From Tubiluchus corallicola (lineage: Eukaryota > Priapulida > Priapulimorpha > Priapulimorphida > Tubiluchidae), in NCBI GenBank assembly GCA_030141605.1, contig JAQGDQ010000578.1:36001-100000 (forward strand): a DNA stretch of 64,000 nucleotides, given 5' to 3'. The notes beneath the pieces were generated by a model, which worked only from the letters and a program-made list of their open reading frames with translations, did not search any database and was not told the origin of the DNA. Position 1 is the first letter of the stretch, and each line of letters begins with the position of its first letter. Below are positions 50,276 through 63,252 of the stretch, in pieces. The position numbers were made by a program, and so were the translations under genes.

Positions 50276-51098
50276 TTCAAAATATAGCTATTTACGATAA
50301 CAATATTATACATAATGCCAATTTTGTACATACATACTCTACTAGTAGTGTTTCAGTTTGCCAACTTTTACATAACTTTTACATATATACATCAAAACCA
50401 CAATTTTAACTTTCACAACACCTGTAAAGAATAAATTTAACATATATACATATTTTACACTATAATTTATATAACGATTTCATTTTAACGCAGTACATGT
50501 TTTTCTGTAAATATAATTTGAATTAATTTATAAAAAAAAATTCCGCACAACATCTCTAACAATATTTAAATATGCTTGGCATACATCTTTATCTCTTTTT
50601 AGATAAATCTCGCTTATGTTGGCTGAGGGCAGAACTTGTCTTAAATTTATTCGAAATCTGTGGTCTACCAAATCAACTACCATTAGCATACAACTATCAT
50701 AATAACAAAAATTAAAGATTAAAAAAATCGTACGTACAAACTACTGAATGACACGCTTATGGTAAACGTGTATAAATGTGCAACTTGGCTGCTTTAATTC
50801 ATTAAAAAGAAATGTGCAACTCAGATGGCATAACTGTAAGTTTGTTAAACCAGTACAGTACCAGGTATGGTGACAATAATGTACATTGCTTACAGGAATA
50901 ACCTGTCAAAAAGCAAAAGCAGGTGACATCTTGCAGTATCGGCTTAAATACAAGCATCAGTTACTTGGGACGACAGACAAACTTTTGCCTATGTTTTGGA
51001 GTTGAGTAATCTCATGGGTACCATATGTGTATGCACACAAAACTGTAAAAGACATAACACATATTCCGTTGAGTAACCGCCTTTGTTATTATTCCAAA
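50276..51098. other. Intergenic AT-rich stretch downstream of the RNF14-like gene
   Basis: No gene is seen. It may be LINE 3' UTR upstream of the remnant at 50215. Confidence 0.35.
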
Positions 51099-51317
51099 TT
51101 TATTTAAAATTAAGAAATAAAGTGTCGGAGCAATTATTACAAAAAAAACAAAGATTTACTGGTATATAGTCTTACTCGTGATACAGTTTTTGTGAGATTA
51201 GATTACTCTGTGCAAGCAAGTTTCGTGAAGTTCACTTGCTAAAATGTCGGTTTTAGTAAAGCTCCGACCACAAAATTTGATCATTCACAGCTCCATGCGT
51301 CCTAGTTGCTTTTAGTG
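51099..51317 (-). other. Probable 3' UTR of the RNF14-like gene with polyadenylation signal
   Basis: About 200 bp of non-coding sequence follows the TGA stop. The first AATAAA hexamer on the minus strand is at 51104-51099. The cleavage site cannot be placed without transcript data. Confidence 0.45.
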
Positions 51318-51391
51318 TCATCGCTTGGTGTCGATAGTGGCGGTGTGTTGCTTACAGGGAGACTGGCGTCGAAAATGCTGTAGAATTGACC
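51318..51391 (-). CDS. RNF14-like terminal coding exon
   Basis: Residues 362-385 and the TGA stop. It supplies H367 and C374 (QHFRRQSPCKQH), which complete the second RING2-like module. The acceptor is TTTCTTCTTAG-like (TTTCTTAG/GG) and the reading phase matches exon i. Confidence 0.88.
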
Positions 51392-54300
51392 CTAAGAAAG
51401 AAAAATCAACAATGCTTTAGCTGTTTACGCAAGTCAGCTCCAATTTTTTTTACAATTTGCATTTTTGTATAATCTGTTTTTGTGTATGGTAAAGCTACGA
51501 CTGCACGTATATGTTTTGTTTGTTTTATTTTGTTCTATGGTAATGTTAAACTACTTGTTTCTGGACATAAGATTGATGTTATTATTCTATTAGCAATATG
51601 TCTCACTCCGTGTAACAAGATAATCTTTGTCAATAAATTACTACTACTACTATACGTAATGCGTGATGCGTGATCCGTAATGCGTATACAACAGTAAGTA
51701 TTCATGTGTACGCAATGCGTAATCCGTAATGCGTGATGTGTGATCCGTATTCATTCGAACGTGATCACAATCGTCCGAATACGGATCACGCAGCAATACG
51801 CAGACGGGAATCTTCGTTGCGTAGGTGATTAAAGCAAGTTTTCGGTCACCATTTTCGCTGTTTAGCTTTCTAAAAATTCTAGTTAGGGGAGTTTTGGCCA
51901 CTTTGGGACCCATAAACAATAATATTTTTTCTACTTGAGTTTGTGAGAGGTCAAAGAAGCATGTAGTTATGTGTTGTGCATCTAACTGCAGTTTTTTTAT
52001 TAATGCGTGATACCTGCCATATTGTTCTCTCCCCTGTAAAATGTTGTGCACACAAAACCTGTGCTTTCTCTTCCGTCTCATAGCACAATAATAAGCTAAT
52101 GGCGCAGCTGTAATTATCACGCTTAAATTTCAACAGGGACATGGTTTCCAAAAATTATTGCTTGCAATTTTCACGAAAAACGACCAAAAATGGCAGAAAG
52201 AGCGGCGCGGGTTTGTTAATACGCATAACGTTTACGACACATGGAAACAGTCAATACACATCACGGATCACAGATCACGCGTTACGCATTACGCGCACGC
52301 GTAGTCGTAACTTTACTCATTTATTTTACAAATCATCTATTACGAAAGATGAAGGTCGGGTTAAGACCTCAAGAGCCCCTAAGCACTGACATGATTATAC
52401 CAAGTGTAATTCAGAATAAAAAGTATACTAAACTGTAAAATAAAATCTCTTTATATTGTCATACTGTCATATTGTAAATAAACACACATATACCGCTAAA
52501 TTTTAATTGCGGGTAATTACTAATCAATACAAATCGCAAAATCGTCCATAAGTCAGCAATCAAGTTTTCTAGTTATTCACATATCCCGAATCCTCATTTC
52601 GTGAGGATCATTTTGATACCAAGTTCATCACTCTAGTTATTTCTAAGCTGAGATAATCCACATTGAAGTTGAGGTGCAGGCTATGCACTGAAAAAGATAA
52701 TCTTGAGAAAATCACTGTTAAAGTCAGCCATTGTTTTTTCGCGTCTCTACAAAACACTTTGCAACCGTACGAAAGTGTGGATGGTATGGACTTTGCAAGA
52801 ACACATTGAAGTTATGTTAATTTCCAGTAGATGACTCTTCCTGACGAAGATCTGGTCTTGTCAACAGAAAAAGCAGAAGCAAGAAAACTGATTCCACGAT
52901 CCACCTATTATCGAAGTTTGAAAACACAAGTTTTTTGCAACTGCAGAACTAGTTTGTATTCAAAAAAGTGAGTACGGGGTCAAAAAAATTAAATTTTTAG
53001 TATTTTTTGGACATTTTCTTGACAATTTGATGCTACAATATGGAAGTCCAATATATTTACCGTTTGTTTTTATAAAAAAACAAAAAATTCACATTTAAGC
53101 AAATTTTTGGTGCATTCTTCCTTGAAGCATCATAACTTAGTTTTAATTATGCTGACTTGTGGACGGGTTTGGTTTGCAAGCATTTTCTATTTAAAAGAAA
53201 GTGTGAGGGCCTCCACCCCGACGCATTTAGCACGCACGCATTTTGCGTAATGGTTAATTCTGGCTGTTTTCTACACATCAGTGAATACTGCAGTAATTAG
53301 ACAAGGGCCAGAAGGAAGTGGAAAAAGTTTGGTAACGAATGAATGCTGATTTCAAATAATAAATAATTAAAGCAATTATTAAAATTATAGTTATCTTGTC
53401 TTATCAGCCACACATTACAGAATTTGTCAACTAAACCTAGCTGGCTTACATCATCTATTTTACATATTTTGGCACTTAAAAACTGGAATCCAACACCTGT
53501 AGAGCCCACTTTTTATAGCTACCAGCGGCGGGACTGGAATCTGTTCATTATCAAGGCTATCCCTCTAAGATCGGCAGCAATGTCTCAGTAATGTTTGGAA
53601 GAGAATACATTAACATCGTCTTTCAATTAAGGAATAAACAAGCTTGATTTCAGCGCAAGCGTTGAACTGGTGGTCACCTGTCCAGTTACCGACCGGCTTC
53701 GGAATTGCTTAATTTTGGTTGGTAACTTTGCTGTAACTTCGTACTACGGTGTATTAGAACAGACTTGTTTTACGACTTAAACGTCAAAAATTGTCTAACT
53801 TTGGCATTGTACTTATTTGCATCTAAAGCAAATTTGTCAAATATTCAGAGTAGAATTATTTGTCAAATTGGATTCTTAATTTTTTTAAATATTTACACAG
53901 ATCATGGTGCAACTCAAACCCTCGTCCTTTGTCCTTTAATTTGGAAGGAGGCCGTTTTCAATTTCTAGCTTGAGAATAAGACATTTATACCTGCTGAAAG
54001 AAAGGTTTTGCATAATGCACAGTAATTGGCCTTGCAGCTCCAACATCTCATGTGATTGTTGTGTCCACGTCTCAGTCCTTGCTGTCTGCAGCGTGGACAG
54101 TTGACCAATTCATTTTGCTTCTCAGGGTTTCTTTCCAGTTGCATCTGTATCTCTAGCGCCTCCTGTTAATAAAACGGAAAAAAGACTTGCACTACTGAGC
54201 TTTAAAGCCAAACCGTACCCAATTTTAAACTGTTGGTCAAAACAATTTACTTTTTAAAATATTAAAAGGAAACATACTATTTTTCAAAAATAACATATGT

Positions 54301-57300
54301 GAAACAATTATTACCACACAAACACAATTCTGCGTTCGCGCCACTAGTTCTTTGCTGTTACATGTATTTCGCCATGCACTAGTTAGACGGGCACTAGTGC
54401 CTGCACTTCGGAAATGCATTGCACAAAAAACAGGTGCTGCACCTCTCAATTCAAATGTGTTAGTTTGTGACGTAGTGCACACGTTTAACAGCTCATGCGC
54501 GACCATAGCAGCAAATTTATGTTAAATTTCTATCTTAAAACTTGCTTAATTTTAGTATAGCACACTAAATCTCTTACAGTAGTGTTGTACTTCAATTTTC
54601 GTTTTCGCAAAAACACGTGCAACATGCACGTGGAATATTTTTGCTATTGAAAATTATGTTCGTTTGTGATGACATCAATAGTTGGGCTCACCTGTATCAA
54701 TGATTAATTAGGATTTTAATCTATTATTTAGTTATCACACACGCATTTACAGTATTATTGTTGTTAACAAACTATACTTTTTATCAGACTTGAAAATCAT
54801 CCTGTCGTCCTGTCTTGCCTCAGCATGCATATTGCTGACACACTATCGACTTTTCCAGGCACTCCTTTTTATACAAATACGTAACATTTTTTCCTTGATA
54901 ACAATTGTTAAAGACATTGTTATCACCGCTATGACACGCGCGTAAGGTTGATAAGATGAAATACCCGCATTGCCGAGCTAAAAAACCATGATGTGGTAAA
55001 CAAAGTTTGCCAACAAAAGTTAGACGACCATGTTACTCTTAGGGCTCACTATTTTCAATAGATGTCAAAAGCTGGAGGATAAAGTTTGCTAATGATGTAA
55101 CGCCCACATTTGGTTACACCGATTAGACCAATTGCTCAGACGGACGGCACACAACAACGTGAAATTCAATTGGCAAAAATAAACAATTTTTGTTAAACAA
55201 AATGAAAATTACCTATTAAATGTTAAATAGACATTCTTCAAATTAATCACTATAATTTTCCTATTTTTTCAATCGTTATTTTCATGTGCGAAGTTACGAA
55301 CAACTTTTCATAATTTTGAACAACGAAGTCATCCTCTATGTAGTTGCAAGCACGTGGCTCCATCTTCATTGTGTAATGAAAAGATTAGGATTAATTGTTA
55401 ATACCGAAATCTCACCGACTTTCTCGATTTTTGCTAATATTTCTAGCTGAAGCCCCACAGTTTTCATTTTGCAAAAACAAAAAAAAATGAAAATTAAAAA
55501 TATCGCATGCTAACGGGTAACACGTTCGCACACTCATTTCACCCTCGCACGCACGCATGCGCAAAAACTTGTATGATACAGACCTGTGGCGGTTCAGGAG
55601 GCGCTGGTCTCAGTGTCAAGTACTGCGTCATCAGTTGACAACCTTTGTTAGCAAAATGTGAATATCCAGCCTTTATCTTGTCACCACAGTAGTAACACAT
55701 TGTTGTTTCACAAATGAGGCACACAACTTTGTTACACCTATAACATGTACAATCTTCAAGTTAAAGGAAAACCGGACAATTGTGTAAACACGAGTTCAGA
55801 ATAATGAATGCTCTAAAATATTGAAAACTACAATAGCTTTTTTAAATCAAAGTTTAGATTAAATAATAATTACATCGGCTATTCAAATTTTGTTAAACTT
55901 TCAAAGCTACGCGCGGCTCAGTGAATCTACTAAGATTGGCAGCGGCGCCTTTTTGTCACATTTGCCTGGCCGACAAATAGAACGCGGTACCGTGTAACCA
56001 TGATCATGAACTGCAGTGTTAGTTTCTGACGTCATATGACGTACAGCCCATTTTCGTGACATCATGCGTTTAAGCAGTACTGTAACACTTATGCGAATGT
56101 GCTTGACGCACAAGGAAAGATGCCTGCCATTGCACAAACTGTGGTTAGTTTCTGACGTAAGCAATAGCTGTGTTCGGTTGCCGTAAATTAACCTTTTAAG
56201 CTAATTATTGAAATATAAGCAACAATTGCTAACTTTTATAGACAAGAAATGTATATTCTGGACAGCAAATTAAAATGAGATTGCGTCTAAACAATCGTCC
56301 GGTTTTCCTTTAACATCATTTTATGGATGTACTGCTGTAACTTCATTGGATTCTATTCTAATCAGTTCATTTTATTTATAATTAAAAACTAAAACGTGTT
56401 CTTGTAATCAACTGAGGGTAACCTTTACACAGCTGATGAATATGTGGCTCTTACTGTACAGTAATCATGGCAAAATATAAGCATGAATTATTATTAAACG
56501 GGCTGAGCAGTAAGGGTGAGCATCGAACGTTCGAGTTCGAACGTTCGAATCGAATTCGAATTCGATTCGAGTTCGAACGTTCGAATTCGATTCGAACGAG
56601 TTTTTTAGTTCGAATTCGATTCGAATCCAAAACTATAGATTCGAATAATTCAGCACTTCAATCACATATGTTCCTGATCAATAAAACGATTGAAACATCA
56701 TGCAATTAGCGTAATTTAGCAGTGATTTCTGTGCACAACTTTAAACAAATTACTAGTCGTTTTATTACAAAACAAAATATATTGATATGCATGATCTTTG
56801 TAAGACTAATTTTTACTGGTGGTTCGAAAACTTGTTCGAAAATCGTTCAATCTTAATTCGAATTCGGTTCGAATTCGAAACACTGAAGTTCGGTTCGATT
56901 CGAATTCGAAAGTCACAAATTCAGTTCGATTCGAATTCGCTTTCTGGTAGAGAATGCTTACCCCTACTGAGCAGTTACTGTGAAGTCTTGCAATTTGTGA
57001 AGGTTTTTCTTGAGCTAAATAATGCTGAAGTTAAAGTGATACTAAACTGTAAAACGAAACGAGTTCAGAACGTTTGCTGTGTCCTATTAAAGAAGTTTCA
57101 AGCGATATGTATCTCCGAAACTCACAAAGACATTTTTTTCAAAAAGTCCCGCTTTCACCCTTTCGTAGCCCTACGTCATTATTGGTATATTTCTTCCCAT
57201 GATGCACAAACTATGACGTCATTTCGTTCTCGCGCGTTTGGCCTACGTTCACTAAAAGGTGATACGATTATGCAGAGAACCGACATAGTATTCTCTCTAT

Positions 57301-60300
57301 TTATAGGGAGCCAATGCTTAAATGATAAGAAAAGGGGCACCTGAAGTAGTCTCAGAAGGCTTTCAAACCAAAATAAAGCTATTTTTCGGAAAATGCATTG
57401 AATTCGGCTTTTTTTCTATACAGTCAAACATGACAGGCAATTCTTGGCTAGCAGTAAGGTGCTTTAGATACATGTATCCAAAAACACTTAGTGTAAAAGA
57501 GTTTTTCTTTAGCTCAAGATTACAGTAACTCTGTTTGCTGATTTGTACAAAAACAGTTACAACTGCAAATGCTGTATCGTCAGCGCTACAACCAGTGCTG
57601 CCATCTTTCGTTTGTCACATAATTTGGACGATGATAAGATTTACAAAATATCTACATTCTTACATAGTATATAATTTTTCAGTTTCTTACCCTTGGATTT
57701 TTTCGATTGGAACTCTACACTTTGGACAAGGTTTACTTATTTTCCTGAAAAAAAAGTTCATGAATTACACAAAGTTGTTAAAATTGCAAAATTAGCCTGC
57801 TATTAAACTTGAATATATTAAACACTGTTAAATACATAATTAGTGCATAATGTTCTATACTGTAGCTCTGCCTATATAAACTGGTTGTGTGTTTGTAAAA
57901 ATTTACCACTGATGATGACAGCAGTAGGTCTATCGAAACGTTTGACATGATTTTTTTTAACTTATATAAGTTAAAAGTTTAATAAGAAAGTTGAGGTGTT
58001 TTAACTATAAAAAACTGTTTTATACAAAAATGGGAAAAGAGATGTAAGCTTTAAGTTATGTGGAAATTAGTAGTTTATGAAACAAACAACAGATATTGTA
58101 TACTAACACGCATTTGTAGTTCAGCTAATTCCGATGTCTTATAACTAATTGCGTTACTATAGGTTTTACATGTCAAATATTAGACCCACGTTAAGTCAAA
58201 TGTAGACTTAGGTAGTTCAAATGTGTTAACAATGGTTTTCAAGAAATCTTAAGCGTTTTTGTTAAGTCAAATGTAGACGCATGTTAAGTCAAATGTGATA
58301 TTGGTATCTTAAATGTGGATAGGTGGTAAAACTTAAGGATGTTAAATTTAATCTCCTTTAATCTTAATTTAATAACTGCTGTGAAAATAATAACTTTATT
58401 AGTCTACTAACAGTTCACTAATATTCTGCAAACTTTACATACCATTGGAACTGTTAGAGAAAACAATACATTCTTAAAATAAACAATGTTTCTTGAGAGA
58501 AACTAATTCATTAATGCAGGGCTAATGCATTACTTAAAAAACTAATTAGTGATTCACTGTTCATTGGGAAGTGGGAACCAATTTACTCTTTTCTACCGGT
58601 GTTACGGTTTATCAAAGAATTTAGTTTGAGGATAAACAACGCATTCTCAAAGTTACGAAAGAGGTGATGACTATCTTTGGTTTATCTTTTTGTAACTTGC
58701 ACTTAAATGAGTTAGTTACTGAATTTATTCAAAGTAATACATCTACATTTGACTTACCTAAATCACACCTGAGTTACCAAAACACATTTGAAATTCTTAT
58801 GTCTACATTTGACTTACCTAAATCACATTTGAGTTACCAAAACACATTTGAAATTCTTATGTCTACATTTGACTTACCTAAATCACATTTGAGTTACCAA
58901 AACACATTTGAAATTCTTATGTCTACATTTGACTTTTTGAGTTACCAAAACACATTTGAAATTCGTATGTCTACATTTGACTTACAAAAACACACTTGAA
59001 ATTCTTATGTCTGCATTTGACTTACCTAAGTCGCATTTGAGTTACCGAAACACATTTGAAATTCTTATGTCTACATTTGACTTACCTAACTCACATTTGA
59101 GTTATCAAAACACATTTGAAATTCTTATGTCTACATTTGACTTACCTGAATCACATTTGAGTTACCAAAACACATTTGAAATTCTTATGTCTACATTTGA
59201 CTTACCTAAATCACATTTGAGTTAGCAAAACACATTTGAACTTTGCTGTGTCTACATTTGACTTACCTAAGTGACGTATGAACTTTGCTGTGTCTACATT
59301 TGACGTGTAAAACCTATACTGTAGCTGCTATCAACCCACCTGATCATCGCCGTTGTTGAGTGACGTTCCTTTCTCATGCGATACAGAAGCTGCTTTTTGG
59401 CGTTTCTTGATAACGATAATTCGTCCCTGCCTTCCTCTGGTTCTACTTTTAGGTGTGCGCAAAGTTCACCCTAGAAAAGCATAATCTAATATACTATACT
59501 AATATAATATAATATAACATAATATACACCCTGGAGTTTCGTGATATCGGCCCTTTAACCCTTTCATACCCATTGTATCCCGTGGGATACGAGAATATTT
59601 TCTGCCTTTAAAATTAATAAAATTTTAAAACTGACAGTTATTTGACCTGTTAATAGTTATTTTGATTTAAGCCAATAACAATAGACTAAAAATGGTGATG
59701 AAATGGCAAACTAGAAAATCTACATAGCATAAAAAACTGAGCAAGGTACAGTACTTTAGAGATGACATTTTACAGATCAGCATAGCGTGCATACTAAATG
59801 TCTTAAATACTTTAAAAAATTATCAGCAGTTGCAAAATGAAGCACATTTTATGATTCCATTGAATCCCAATGGATCCCGTGGGATACAGGCTATATTTAG
59901 CACACGGGCACAGGTAGAAAAAATAATTATTATGTGTAAACAAGATGGACATACTGAACAAAAGTACTAAATCAAAAAAACATTTTCTTATTAAAAAAAC
60001 AATTTGTGACTGAAAGGGTTAACCTGCGGAAAATGTTTACGTGATATTCTTCATTTATTTGTTCTTAACTTAGCAGTTACGTTGCAAAAGTTTAATCGCT
60101 AAATTATTACCTGGTTGCTAACACCTTTCTGGATATTTTAATACGTTAAAAAATTACTGCCACTGTTGTGTATTTTCTGCTATGCTTTATGAAAATTTAT
60201 AAACTTGCACGTTGCACATATTGTTGTTGTAAATATACAGGTAATCTTTTTGGTCTTAAGAAACAATGCGGGCGACACTGGCGCGCATGCTCACGAACAT

Positions 60301-63160
60301 TCCTTACAGGAACTCATTTATTGCTATTCTATCAATAAGTTTACCTTATTGTATTGTATCGTATTATAATTTACCTTAATAACTTATAGCATACCATACC
60401 TGGTGCCACTTTTCTCTACACAGTGTACAGAAACCGTACATGCATTGCAGACAGTAAGCAAGGTTAAGTTGTTCATTCTCATCTCTAATGACTGGATTAC
60501 TGCATCGTGGACACCATTCAATGTCACCCATTACACTTAAACCTTTCTGAAAAGTTGAATTAAGATGAATTTAATTGTCTACTTTAAAGTGCTGAAGTTG
60601 AGTTGTCATTGTCCAATGAATAACTATTGAAGTTGAAATGACGAATTAAGATTGTTCAGTGCATAAGTGCTAAAGTTGAATTAAGATTGCTCACTGCATA
60701 CGTATTGAAGTTGAATTAAGATTGTTCAATGCATGAGTATTGAAGCTGAATTAAGATTGTTCACTGCATGAGTACTGAAGCTGAATTAAGATTGTTCACT
60801 GCATGAGTACTGAAGCTGAATTAAGATTGTTCAATGCATGAGTATTGAAGCTGAATTAAGATTGTTCACTGCATGAGTGCTGAAGCTGAATTAAGATTGT
60901 TCAATGCATGAGTATTGAAGCTGAATTAAGATTGTTCACTGCATGAGTACTGAAGCTGAATTAAGATTGTTCACTGCATGAGTACTGAAGCTGAATTAAG
61001 ATTGTTCACTGCATGAGTACTGAAGTTGAATTAAGATCATTCACTGAATAAGTATTGAAATTGAAAAGCGACTGCTTACTTTTGGCAAGTGAATTAGCAT
61101 TATTAACAATAACAAGATTATAATCAATTGTGATTTTCACATGGTTTTACCTGGAAGCTTAGTTCAGACCATCTGCCAAACTCCTGTGTATTAACAGCAT
61201 CTCTAATAACAGGCTCTGGAAGTGGATATTTACAGTCGGTTTCCAAACATCTGTAAAATTTTACAACGAATGTCCTGATTTTGTAAAAGTCTTATGCCAA
61301 ATATTCTGTTTTTAATGTTTATTTGAACGTTTTATCGCTGCTTTACATATTTTTCTTCGGTTTCTTAATTCCGTTTCCTTCAGTTCAAACCTTCTCTAGT
61401 TCATTCGCTAGTTTGTTCATCAATTTACATTTTCTTTTCTATTCTTTGTTATGCTGTCTGTTCATCACTTATAGCCTGTCAATGACTAGCATGTTTTAGG
61501 CAGTTTTGAATGTCGTGTACAGAAAAAACACCAGATTTGTGAAACGTTGTAAGCCAAAGTTAGCTGAGAACATGTTAACCCTTTCAGTCCCAAATTATTT
61601 TTTTAATAAGAAAAAATGTTTGGCTTGGCACTTTTGTTCAGTGTGTCCCTCTTGTTTACACATAATTATTTTTTTTCTACCTGTGCCCGCGTGCTAAATA
61701 TAGCCTGTATCCCACGGGATACATTGGGATTCAATGGAAGCATAAAATGTGCTTCATTTTGCAACTGTTGATAATTTTTTAAAGTATTTAAGATATTTAG
61801 TATGCATGCTATGCTGATCTGTACAAAGTCATCTCTAAAGTACTGTACCTTGCGCAGTTTTTTATGCTATGTAGATTTTCTAGTTTGCCATTTTATCACC
61901 ATTTTTAGTCTATAGTTATTGGCTTAAATCAAAATAACTATTAACAGGTCAAATAACTGTCAGTTTTAAAATTTTATTAATTTTAAAGGCAGAAAATATT
62001 CTCGTATCCCACGGGATACAACGGGTATGAAAGGGTTAAAGGAAAACTGCCCGATTGTTTAGACTCAATCTCGTTTTAATTTACTGTACAAAATATACAT
62101 TTTCTTGCCTATAAAAGTTAGCAATTGTTTCTAACGTTTGAATAATTACCTTGGAAAGCTAATTAAAGGCAACTTAACACAGCTATCGCTTACGTCACAA
62201 ACTAACTACAGCTTGTGCAAACACGGGCATCTTCCCTGCGCGTCAAGCATGGTTGCGTAAACGAAGATTGTTATAAGACGCTGATTTGATGTCACGAAAA
62301 TGAGCTCTATGTCACACTTGCGTCACAGACTAACACTGTAGTTCATGATTATCTTATCACGGTACCGCGCCTATTTGTCGGCCACACGAACGTGACAAAA
62401 AGGCGCCATTGCCAGTCTTAGTAGATTCACTGAGTCGCGCGTAGCTTTGAAAGTTTAACAAAATTTGAGTATCCGAGCTAATTATTATTTAATCTAAACT
62501 TTCATTTTGAAAAAGCTGCGTATGGGTGTGAGCACAAGGTGTATGGAGACATTCATTGATGAATAAATTTCTTTTCAGACTATTAGACACATAATAACAT
62601 AATAACATAACAGTAGTTACTTGATTTAAGCTTCTGATAATTTGTTTGTTTTAATAGAAGTAAACAGCCAACAACAATGAACTTACCTGATCTGGTGAAC
62701 AGTTCCTTCCTTTATGTGCAGTTTACACAGGTCGCTTATGCACAGTTTACAGAAAGCATGTTTACACTTTAATCTGAAATGATAAATAAAAACTGTTTTT
62801 TATTTTCATTTCTGTTCTTACTCCTTTTCTCTTTTCACTCTCTCTCACTCTCTCTCTTTCTCTCTCTTTCTCCTCTCTTTGTCTCTCTCTCCTCTCTCTC
62901 TCCCTTTTTCTCTCTCTCTCTCCTCTCTCTCTCCCTTTCTCTCTCTCTCTCTCTCTCCCTCTTACTCTTTCACTCTCTTTTTTAAAAAATAAAAAGAGAA
63001 AAAAAATAAAAAAAATAAAAAATAAAAATAAAAGAAAAAAAGAAAGAAAAAATAAAAAATGAACGAAAAAATAAAAATTAATAATAAAAAAGAAAAAATG
63101 TGATGTGTATATGAACTATGTCAAGTTTGAAATAAAATATTTAATCTAGAAAATCTCTCT

Positions 63161-63252
<92 letters not shown>

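Noticed and set aside
56787-57344. 185-codon plus-strand frame
   Set aside because: It begins inside the hAT MITE and continues antisense to an intron of the RNF14-like gene. No domain is seen.
58664-59225. Repeat protein of 20-residue units (STFDLPKSHLSYQ)
   Set aside because: The 60-bp period is a multiple of three and keeps the frame open. The array belongs to a TIR element lying in an intron on the opposite strand.
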